This document shows positions 53,513 through 64,000 of a stretch of 64,000 bases of DNA, one piece after another. Position 1 is the first letter of the stretch; each line of letters opens with the position of its first letter. Below the pieces are notes generated by a model that saw only the letters and a list, made by a program, of their open reading frames with translations, was not told the DNA's origin and made no database searches. Position numbers and translations under genes: made by a program. Source of the DNA: Xestospongia muta (lineage: Eukaryota > Porifera > Demospongiae > Haplosclerida > Petrosiidae); the NCBI GenBank assembly GCA_963693285.1, contig OY848923.1, positions 2,304,038 to 2,368,037 on the forward strand. Direction: 5' to 3'.

Positions 53513-53780
53513 CTAAGATTCTTTTGATTTTGTGTTAATATCATTTGTCTCTGTAGTCACAGGTACATTAGTGATAACCACTGGTGTCTCATACTCCACA
53601 TCATCAGGCGAGTTATTGTGTAGTGGCTCATTTAATGAATGCATTGGTTCCAATTGTTGAGGTTCTTTCAGTATTGTGTTAACATAATTTGACTCTGTAG
53701 TCACTGGTACATTAGTATTGACTACTGGTGTGTCATACTCCATATCATCAGGTAGATAGTCATATACTGGCTCTAAAGTT
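53513..53780 (-). other. Gene G tail exon with internal duplication
   Basis: Two related halves: VYDYLPDDMEYDTPVV with SNYVNT, and NNSPDDVEYETPVV with TNDINT. Both carry VTNVPVTTE-like spacers. The second half keeps YETP but has lost the YVN tyrosine and the first tyrosine. Confidence 0.75.
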
Positions 53781-56700
53781 CTAAAAAATGAAAAGATTAT
53801 GTTAACATGATCATTATCACAATGAAGAGTGTAAACCATAACCTGGAGTGATAGTTATAACTTGGACTGATAGTCATGGCAATATCCTCCCTTCTTTGGC
53901 TACATGGACATGGACATGAGGTATAAAATCAACACCATTTTAGTTTCTTACCTTGATCTCAGATTATAACTATTTGATTTTTGTTTCTTCGAAATAATAA
54001 CAAAGACTACAGTAAGTATTAATGCTACTATAACTATCAATGTTATAGCACTTATCACTGCTAGACTAATTATAAATCCAGTACTAGAACTTTCATTAGT
54101 AGATGTAGGTAAAAATGGTGTTGTTACTAAATCTATAAAACAGTATTTACATATGATTGTAAAGGCTGGTACTCACGTGGTGCCTCAATCCTTATTGGTA
54201 TACTTGTAGGTCCTTCTATAACTAGTCCACTTTCATTATGTACTGCTATTCTCATAGTAAATGTGTATGTTAATTGAGGATTTAGACCAGTTACATTGAT
54301 AGATGTCTTATTAAATGGAACATGTACAGTTATATCACTTGATTGTCTACGTCTACTATTGACAGCATCTAATACTATAATATACTCAAAGAAACCATGA
54401 GCTTCTTCTAGTGACACTTTTCTCCATACAATTAAAATAGAAGTACCATCAGAGGATCTTCGTGATGCAACATCATATGGTGAAATCAAAGGCGCTATAA
54501 ATATACCAATAATAATAATAAAAATGTTGACAATAATTTTTACTTTCAGTTTTAGTAAAGACAGTAACTGATATGGTGTTACCTTCTCCTAGTTCATTGA
54601 CTGCTCTAATTGATATATAGTAAGGGACACCTGGACCTGTGGAGACAGTATATTTACTAGTAAATAATTCATTGGGCTTACGTAATCTTCTAATAATCTT
54701 TGTGTAAGTATTCAATTTAGGATCAGCAATAATTGTTAATGACACAATAACTCCACCAGTGATATCAATATTATAACTACTAATATATCCATTAGGTGTG
54801 ATTGGTGGAGACCAAGTAAGGTTAACAGCAGTGTCATTAACTACTGGTATAGTGTTAGCAACAAAGATATTACTAATAATAACTGGTATAACAGTAAGAA
54901 CTGGTTCAGAGGATACTAAAAGAGAAAAAATTATTACAGTATACGTATCAACTGAACTTACCATCAGGATCAGTTCTTCCATTAGTAGTAGCACTAGGTC
55001 CATATCCAACTACTGTAGTAGCTGAAACAGTAGCTGTGTAATTCTGATAGGGTGAGAATCCATCAACAGTGATAGATACTGTGTTGTGGTTAGGGGTCAC
55101 ATCAACTAGTCTAGTAATGCTTCTAAATAAGTCAGTACCTACATTGACTACAATGACTAATCTATATTGGGTAATAATGCCATTAGGAGTAGCTGGATGT
55201 CTCCAGTTAAATGTTACATCAGTCTTAGTTGGAGTAGAAATAAAGTCTTGAGGAGCATCATCAGGTCCTATTTGGAGAATACAAATCTGCTATTGTGATG
55301 TGAACTTACTATCTTGAGCTGTTTCAAATGTATATTGTGTAGCTGGTCCTTCACCCACAACATTAATAGATGACAGTTTACAAGTGTACTCAGTAAATGG
55401 TACTAATACTGGAATAGTAAACATTGTCTCTGTAGAACTTTGAGTAGCTGCTAGCCCAGAAACTTGAGATCCGTTGCTTTGTATACAAGTCAAGTTATAT
55501 CCTACTATTTTTGCTACTTGATCTGGCGGATCCCAATTTAATGTAACACTACGTGGAAGGAAGGTTGTGTTGACGAAGTTTCTTGGAGCTAAATTTGAAA
55601 AACAATATTGATTTTAAAATGATATGAAAGTATATATGATCAAAGTAGGTTTATGATAACCTTGATTGCTGATTCTAATAATCGTTATTATATAAGTTGT
55701 AATAAAAATATGCAAACATGTTTACTAATGAACAAAAGGTAGTTGTTATATTTTGATGAGACATACATTTCAATGTCCTCTTTGTGTTATGTTAATCAAA
55801 TGTAAATGTTGACATTTACTTGTGATAGTTACCCATTGTAAATTATTGCTGTAATGACAACTAATAATATGTTTTATGTGTGCACATCTAGTTAAGGCAT
55901 TATCATCATCCTTACTTATATTGGGAGTTGTGGTATTTAAAGTCACTGGAATTATGATTGATATAACACCCATTAGATGCAGGTTACCATATGCAGTAAT
56001 TGGTTGTACTGTGATGTTATAAGTAATCCCAGCTTTCAGATTTGGAATAGTAATGTTAAGATTTGATGTTGTTACAGGTTGGTCATTATCAGAATATTTA
56101 ATAGAGTATTGTGTTATTTGTCCATTAGGCCTCAAGGGGATGTCCCAGGATACAAAGATAGATGAGCTATTATGACTTCTTACCAGAAAATTGGTTACAT
56201 TTGTGGAATCTGCAAGATAAAAGTCATATTAATTTTATATACATGTATGGGTATTAGAAAATGTTTTAAAACTGTTGTTCTAAATATGTCGTTTTTAAAG
56301 TAGTACTACTAACATTCATTATATAACATCATTGATTTAATAGTATATTTATTATATTACAATAATAATATTATGGTGGTAAATAAATTGGCTGTTAATA
56401 CAACAATACACTATCATTTAATAATATATCTTTTATTAAGTCATTGTTATTTTCATTAACCAGGTCATATATTACTATAACTTACTAATGGGTTGTGTTC
56501 GTATGTGATTGACAACATTATCACTTGAGAACATTCTTCCAAATTGTCTATTAAAAGCTACTACTGTGATAGTATAGTTTGCAAATGGTAGGACATCACT
56601 GATAACATATGATGTTGTACCAAAAGGTAATTCTACTGTGTCTGAAGCAGTTTGAATGCGAGAAGTGTAAGAGAAGTCTTGCCTAGCTTCATAGCTTAAG

Positions 56701-59700
56701 TCATAATTAAATGATCCATTTCTAATTGAAGGAGGAGTCCATGTGATAATAATATTAGGGGCAATGGGATTGATTGATGCGAGATTAATAACTTCCTCAG
56801 GAGCTATGAAAAAGAGTATATTATTGAAATAACATCATTTCCTTTCCCTAATATCCATCTGTCCATTCATTTGATTAATCCATCTGTCTATTCATTCATC
56901 TGAACTATACATCCATCCACTCATTCATCCATCTATATAATATGATACATACCATCTTCATTAGTAATTCCAGTTCTAGTAATATTAGATGAACTAAAAT
57001 CAAGTCCAATAGCTTGAGTACGAGCATAGACAGTAAAATGATATTGAGAATTAGGTGTTAAATCATCAATTGTATAAGAAGTCCTATCTGGATCTGCTAC
57101 AGTAATGGGTGATGGTGGACTACCAATGCTTCCATTATACTTTGATTGTGTAAAAGGAATAGATTTATATATAATCTGTAATGAGAAAATGAGATATAAA
57201 GTACTTTATGATATCAGGTTTACCATGTAGCCTATTCTGATACCATTGTCACAGATGGGTGGAGTCCAATCAATTCTTATTGATGTAGAACTCATATTAG
57301 TAACAGTTAGACTTTGTGGCTCAGTGGGAACTGAAATAGACACATAAAATGCAATGGATGTATAATAAATATGAAAGATATATTTATATGTCTTTAGAGA
57401 AAAAAAGGAAAAAAATATTAAGAAAAACAGACAGAAAGACAAAGAGAGAGACAGTTAGACAGACGTAGATAAACAGACAAACAGATATACTCACTTCCCT
57501 GAGGAGTAGCAAAAGGTACAGATGGAGATGTTGGTCCTAGACCAGCACTAGTCTGTCCAGTGACATTAAAAGTATACTGAGCAAATGGAGCTACAGAACA
57601 CAAAGAGAAATAAATGTAGTAACAATCATTGATGATTGATGGACAAACTAATAAAGATATGTATGGACAAAATAAGTGAACTAATAGTTGTGTTAATTTG
57701 AACAAACTTACTCAGTCTAGTGACGATAACACTAGTCATATTACCAGTTACAGTCAAATTAAAAGCAGGTGGTGTTCCACCAGCAATTAGGCATTGATCA
57801 AAAGTATTAGTCTGTCTCTTCCTACGACCACCTCTATCAATCAAACCTAAAGCAACAATACTGACTATGTATGTCAGGTCTCCATTTTGTTCATCCAATG
57901 GAATAGGATCCCATGACAATATTACTGATGTGGGATCACTTTGATTGGCTGGTGGAGCTGAGGGATTGCCAGGTGCAACTGCAGGACCTATGTAATAATA
58001 CAAAAAAAGCTGGAATAACATACTGACTAAGCAATTATCACAGTTATATATTATTGTGCTTAGATTAAAATAAAAATGTAATTGTACATGTATATGTAAT
58101 AAATAATACATAAAAATATTTTATTCCAAAAGGTTGATATATTTTTAGTCTTACGTGATGTAAGTGTTGTATTAGTGACAATATTTGCAAAAGGACCTGG
58201 CCCAACTGTGTATGCTCTGACTTGGAAACCATATTCTCTACCTTCTTGGAGGTTAAAAAATGTCATACTAAATGTTTTATTATCAGTGGTATTGACGAGT
58301 GTTATATTTGTAGTCCCATCCATTAGTTGTCCACTAATGGTACTATATTCTCCATATTGTATCTCATAAACTTCTATGATACCAAAGGTCAAGTCAAGGG
58401 GTGGAGCTTCCCATGATACATAGATATTAGTTGTTGAGTTTGTAATAGCTACTACATTTTGAGGTGGAGCTCCAGGAACTAGTATATAAAAGAAATAATA
58501 TTAGTGGCATAGCCATTAGTTCAAGCATTTCTCCATTAATAAGTCTTAGTATCCATCCATCCATCTGTCCTTTCGTCCATCAATCCATTAATTCAATATA
58601 CCATTTTCATCTGTTCTTTGAATCAAAGTAATAGTAGGTCCTTCTCCTATTGTCACAGCTGTAATTGATATCTCATATTTAGTGTAATTCTCTAAATTCA
58701 TAAGTGTCTCAGTAGTAATGGAACCATCTACATTTGTTACATTAACAACTGATGTCTGAGGATCAATAGCCACACCCAACTGTTCAATTATCTTATAGCG
58801 AATGATGTACGTGTCAATAATACCATTAATGTCCTGAATAGGGGGCGGGGACCATGAAAGAGATATGGAATTAGGTGTAGTGCCAATGACCGTGAAGTTT
58901 TGAGGGGAGTCAGCAGGTGCTATAGTAACAAGAGATGAGTATATTATGATAAGAGGTGTGTGGTAATGATTAAGTTAGTATAGTTAATGATGTGTGTTAT
59001 TATTAGTAACAACAATGTGTTATTATTAGTACCAATAGATCATGATCTCCTACTAAATAAAGTATGCATTGTTTATAATTGAAGAATGTCAGCTAATAAG
59101 TGGGAGAATGAGAGATGAAAGATGAAAGAGAGAGAGAGACAGAGAGAGTCACTAACCAGCTTCAACAGTTCTGTTAGTCACAGTTGGACTAGCAGGTCCC
59201 TCTCCCACAGCAGTAAAAGCCAATATAGAGAAGCTGTAATTCACAAACTCTTGAAGTCCATTAAACTGATATTGTAATGTTGTAGCTTCCTTGATATCAA
59301 CAGTGAATGCTGTCACAAATGAGACGTCTGTATCAATAAATATTGTGTAGTTAACTATAATGCCATTTGTTTCATTTGGTAAGACAGATGACCAGGTCAC
59401 AAGAATAGATGTAGCATTGAGTGTTGTAGCTTGTAAGTTTTGTGGATATCCAGATGGAACTAAAAGAGAAAGAGAGAGAGAGAGAGAGAGTAGCTACTAT
59501 AATATGCTATTATTACATACCTTCTTCTAGTGTTCTAACAGAAAGTGGTTGACTAGAACTACCATTACCCTCATCATTGTTGCCAAATACAGTAAAGCTA
59601 TAAGTTACTCCTGGATGTAAGTTGTCAATAAATAACTCTTCTGGTGGATCTGGTCCATTTACTGATAGTGTTACTACAGCTCCTCCTAAGAAATCAGGAT

Positions 59701-62144
59701 CAGTGTAAACCACAAAATAGTAAAGTATAGGAGCATTATTATCATGAGGTTCTACCCATGACAGGTTGAGGCTATGAGAGGTGAGATCACTGAAAGTGAG
59801 GTTAATAGGAATCTCAGGAACAGCTAAGAGGAAAGAGAGAGAGAGAGAGAGAGAGATTAATGATTTTGGTAATCTGTGTACACATAATACATTTGTGTGA
59901 CATCCAATAAATACAATATATTCTCCTTATGCATTGTCATTACAGCAATATTATACATTATATATATGTGTGTGTGTGAGTATTATATATATATATATAA
60001 TATTTATTATTTTTGTCACTAGAACAATGGTATATGGAATGATAGATTGTTTACAATAAGTGACTATTGGCACTAAATGTCAGTGAATGTCAACATTTAC
60101 AGTTGATCAATGTCACTTATTGAAATGTACACCTCATCACAAAAACATTTACTATATAGTTCATTTTCAGTGTCAGTTAGTGTATAAAAATATCTATATC
60201 TTTTATAATTATATTCCAACTAATATAATAAATATCAGTAATGAATGACATTTCTTCTGATTAAATCACTCAGAAGTGGCTTTATATCTAATTAATTTAC
60301 ATTCTTAAGTCATAATACATATATTAGTTTTTGATCAAATATGATCATATTAGTGCTAAATATTATAATACACATGTACAAGTACACATTAGCCTTACCT
60401 TGAACAAGTACCAGTGCAGTTGTACTCATCACAGACTGATAGAAACTAATAGAACTAGTAGCATTACAAGCATAGTCACCAATATTATTAGCAAGAGCTG
60501 AGAACACACTTAATTCACTCCTTATAGTACCCAGTGATGTGCTAGTGGCTACAGAAACATCATTCTCAAAATCACCTGATCCTCCATCTAAATTGAGAAC
60601 TGTCCCATTGTGTGTCCAAGTAATTGCTGGAATAGGTACTCCAATAGCCTCACAAGTTAATACAATGTTATATATATCAATACTGACATTGATACTTGTA
60701 GGGTTAGTAATAATGATTGGTCCAACTATAGGATATAAGTAAAGTCATTGAGTTAGAACAATAAGGATATTCAATAATATAATATGCCTTTGATTTATAT
60801 GGGTTCTGTTATTAGTAAGAGTTCCATATACTAATAATATATGTATGTTGTATAGGGCTATAGTAAGATTATAAACCACATCAATCATCAATGGTTTGCT
60901 ATAGGACTTAATAGTGAATATCAGTTTAATAGTATAAGTGGTTTAATTGCTATAAAAATATAATATATTATAAAGAACTAGCTTGCTTGGTAATGCATGC
61001 AGTGAACAAATATTTATTTATTCTCCCTAACAAACTATAGCAGATATTAACTATATATCTATGGACTCCATTTTAATTTAGTCTGTCATTCTTAGATTTA
61101 CACTGATAGCTACTCAGTATAAAAGTAAAGTGGTAATATTTTATAGTCAGTCGGTTATGAGTTACAATTATCCTGTCAATATATCATAACTCACTATTAA
61201 CAGTAGCAGTGGCTGTGTCATTACCAGCATCATTGTATACGAAGCACTGATATTGTCCTCCAGTATACACAGTACTTGTGAGTTCATAAACTGATTCAAT
61301 GGATACTACCTCTCCAGTTCTTAAATATGTCCAGCGGAAACGATTGAGGGGTCCACCACGAGAGTTGCAAGTCAAATTGAATGTAGATCCATTAAAGGAA
61401 TTCTCAATCTGTGGAGATATAAATACACTTTCAGCAGAAGAAACTAGAAAAACAAAAAAAATCAATAAACAATTGTAATGCTAAATTTTGATGTGATTAT
61501 CAAGAAAAATTTTATGATACATACCGTTAATGACAGCATTATCAGAAGTAGCATTTTCAATAATTTTTTCAGAATTTACCACACATCTATACACACCATA
61601 GTCTTCATAATTCACTGAAGGAAATGACAAAGTAGATTCGTTAGCATTCATAATAAATTCAAATTGGCCATTCATCACATTTAATTTTTGCCAATGATAT
61701 TGTGGACGAGGATGGGAATCAGCTAAACAAGTGAGAGAGACAGAGACATTAGCTTCTGTAAAGACAGTTTCTGGTTGTTGTATAATTTCTGGTCGTACAT
61801 ATAAAGTAGTAGTGTTAACATCTACACCAGCTTTGTTGATGACAATACAACTGTATTGTCCTCCATTTTGTGTAGCATTAATTGAAGAGATAGAGAAAGA
61901 CACTCCAGTGGTGAGAGGTATATTAGACAACTCATACAATACATCACTAACTGATAGTGGAGATGTCATAAGTAACATCAATAGACTTGAACCAGACTGA
62001 AATAATTGATTTAAATCCATGGATCGTACCCAAACATAAGTGTTATTTGGACCTCCTCTAGCAGAACAAGTGAATGTAATATTACTACCATTGTCTACTA
62101 TGATAAAGTCTGGATCAATTGTAACACTGCTATTTGCAGACACT

Positions 62145-62193
<49 letters not shown>

Positions 62194-63136
62194 TATTAAT
62201 GAATTGATTCAGGAAATGTAAGAGATTTCTACAAGATTGTCCACTGCATCTAATAGTAGTTATTTATATTTATAATAATTTGATCATGTGACTTATAGCA
62301 ATGTCCATTCATTCCTAGTAAGATATTGATATCATAATAATAGTATATTTATTAATATTTAGCTTTGATAATGACTAGGTAGAGGAGATATTAATAATGA
62401 AACTTTGTCTGATTAAATCAGTTTGTTATGCTTAAGATTGAAACTATGCTCTTTACTACGTTTCTGATTGTCTAATATCACAATCATTAGTGTGTCTAAT
62501 AATATGCATGACCTTATTTACCTGTAATGAGAGCTAGTTCTGATGTAGCGTTCTCAGCAATACCATTAGCAGTAGCAACACAACGATAGTTCCCATAATC
62601 ATTATAGCTGATTGATGAGATAGTAAATGTGGAATCTGTTGCATTCTCAATGGGTTCAAACATTCTTGTTGTTCTGTTCATCATTTCCCACTGATACTCA
62701 GGAGCAGGAAAAGAGTCAGCTCTACATGAGAGGGAAACTGTCTCTTCAACATCCACAAATCGACCAATCGGTTGCTCTGTTATGACAGGTCGAACATAAA
62801 GAGTTGTAGAGTTATTGTCATAGCCAGCTTCATTGAAGACATAACAATCATAAAATCCTCCATTTTCAGTAGCATTTACTGATGTAATTGTAAAGACAGT
62901 CCCTGTAGCAAGAGTTATGTTAGACAATTCCATTATTAGCTGGTTGATCGGTAGTGGAGATTGTGTTAATAGATTTGAACTAGCTAATGCATTGTTAATA
63001 TCTGCTGTACGGAACCAAAGGAAAGTGTTATTTGGACCTCCTCTAGCAGAACAAGTGAATGTAATATTACTACCATTGTCTACTGTGATAAAGTCTGGAT
63101 CAATTGTAACACTGCCATTTGTAGACACTGGAAGAA

Positions 63137-63178
<42 letters not shown>

Positions 63179-64000
63179 TAATGAATTGATTCAGGATGTA
63201 AGTGATTTCTACAAGATTGTCCACTGTATGTAAGAGTAGTTATTTATATTTATAATAATTTGATCACGTGACTTATAGCAATGTCCATTCATTTCCTAGT
63301 AAGATATTGATATCATAATAATAGTATATTTATTAATATTTAGCTTTGATAATGACTACGTAGAGGAGATATTAATAATGAAACAATGTCAGATTAAAGG
63401 AGTTTGTTATGCTTAAGATTGAAACTATGCTCTTTATTACATTTCTGATTGTCTAATATCACGATCATTAGTGTGTCTAATAATATACATGAATTTATTT
63501 ACCTGTAATGAGAGCTGGTTCTGATGTAGCGTTCTCAGCAATACCATTAGCAGTAGCAACACAACGATAGTTGCCATAATCATTATAGCTGATTGATGAG
63601 ATAGTAAATGTGGAATCTGTTGCATTCTCAATGGGTTCAAACATTCTTGTTGTTCTGTTCATCATTTCCCACTGATACTCAGGAGCAGGGAAGGAGTCAG
63701 CTCTACATGAGAGGGAAACTGTCTCTTCAACATCCACAAATCGACCAATCGGTTGCTCTGTTATGACAGGTCGAACATAAAGAGTTGTAGAGTTATTGTC
63801 ATAGCCAGCTTCATTGAAGACATAACAATCATAAAATCCTCCATTTTCAGTAGCATTTACTGATGTAATTGTAAAGATAGTCCCTGTAGCAAGAGTTATA
63901 TTAGACAATTCCATTATTAGCTGGTTGATCGGTAGTGGAGATTGTGTTAATAGATTTGAACTAGCTAATGCATTGTTAATATCTGCTGTACGGAACCAAA
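53513..64000 (-). CDS. Gene G, minus-strand Ig/FN3 receptor (5' end outside window)
   Basis: Exons in transcript order: 64000-63503 (partial), 63127-62522 and 62142-61525 (two Ig each), 61443-61195 and 60725-60399 (Ig), 59823-59521, 59459-59157, 58919-58602, 58478-58155, 57987-57712 plus 57590-57495, 57330-57224 plus 57175-56953, 56803-56486, 56209-55916, 55588-55310, 55267-54962, 54915-54682 plus 54636-54544, 54494-54177 (twelve FN3), 54132-53952 (TM), 53899-53843 and 53780-53513. All have GT-AG ends, each complete domain sums to a multiple of three, and no stop was found. The last four FN3 domains, TM and tail are homologous to genes A-E; the rest is a different Ig/FN3 receptor. The tail contains YDTPVV and NYVNT. 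It is convergent with unit F. Probably a functional adhesion or signalling receptor. Confidence 0.85.
54544..54915 (-). other. FN3 pair of exons closest to gene E
   Basis: Encodes GGVIVSLT, ADPKLNTYTK and IIRRLR, shared with gene E (44337-44708) but not with A, B or C, which have IIGGLR. The 45-nt intron at 54637-54681 is in the same place as in the + strand family. Confidence 0.8.
62522..63503 (-). repeat. 981-bp tandem duplication of a two-Ig exon and intron
   Basis: Exon 63127-62522 and its intron recur nearly base-for-base from 63503 to the window end, including the GA tract. Only scattered substitutions are seen (for example CTAGTTCT against CTGGTTCT), so the duplication is recent or homogenised. 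Exon 62142-61525 is an older relative. Confidence 0.85.
63128..63175. repeat. (GA)n tract forming a minus-strand pyrimidine tract
   Basis: A GA run directly next to the minus-strand acceptor of the exon starting at 63127, read as (TC)n upstream of AG. Similar tracts are at 62143-62192, 59826-59856 and 59463-59490, all beside acceptors, and at 59128-59149, on the donor side. Confidence 0.8.

Noticed and set aside
61731..62000. + strand frame of 89 codons inside gene G
   Set aside because: Antisense shadow of the two-Ig exon 62142-61525.

Overview
This window looks like a stretch of animal nuclear DNA, most likely from a demosponge resembling Amphimedon queenslandica. That assignment is inference from very AT-rich sequence, dense GT-AG introns of mostly 45-100 bp, and arrays of Ig and FN3 exons; no database was searched. 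There are no bacterial-style operons and I recognised no RNA genes.

From 1 to about 46 kb lies a head-to-tail array of paralogous type I membrane receptor genes on the + strand. Gene A (1-1226) is only a 3' end. Gene B (3084-8003) encodes about 1,337 aa, gene C (10391-20548) about 2,808 aa, gene D (23510-33582) about 2,745 codons and gene E (35287-46049) about 2,778 codons. All follow one plan: signal peptide, Ig-Ig-FN3, a variable block of Ig domains, four or five membrane-proximal FN3 domains, one transmembrane helix and a tyrosine-rich tail. Each extracellular domain is usually one exon, and almost all these exons are symmetric phase 1-1. The variable Ig block differs by whole exons: B has 4 Ig there, C has a six-exon cassette duplicated in tandem, and D and E have five further Ig exons.

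The tails carry motifs matching known SH2-binding consensuses: YDxP (Crk/Nck type) and YxN (Grb2 type). D has 7 YDIP motifs from a 48-bp repeat. E has 8 YVN motifs from a 42-bp repeat. A and C have one or two of each, and B is truncated and has lost nearly all its tail tyrosines. D carries a 1-nt frameshift in its last FN3 exon. E carries a microsatellite frameshift in one Ig exon and a 2-nt insertion at a splice donor. These may be real lesions, exons that are skipped, or assembly errors.

B, C, D and E each have a CRE/ATF-like TGACGTCA cluster followed by a conserved splice donor, about 1-2 kb before an acceptor that lies 5-8 bp upstream of the ATG. I read this as promoter, noncoding exon and 5'UTR intron. 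In D that intron holds a nine-copy 145/146-bp satellite. In E an intron holds a hAT-like insertion.

From 46 to 53 kb is a decayed sixth unit, F: duplicated flanks, four damaged exons, about 1 kb of (TA)n/(TCGA)n repeat and a tail remnant. From 53.5 kb to the window end, gene G runs on the minus strand. It has at least 8 Ig and 12 FN3 domains, a TM helix and a YDTP/YVN tail. Its last four FN3 domains, TM and tail are homologous to the + strand family, while the rest is a distinct receptor. Together the locus looks like a birth-and-death cluster of adhesion or recognition receptors with diversified ectodomains and diversified signalling tails. A role in allorecognition or immunity is inference.
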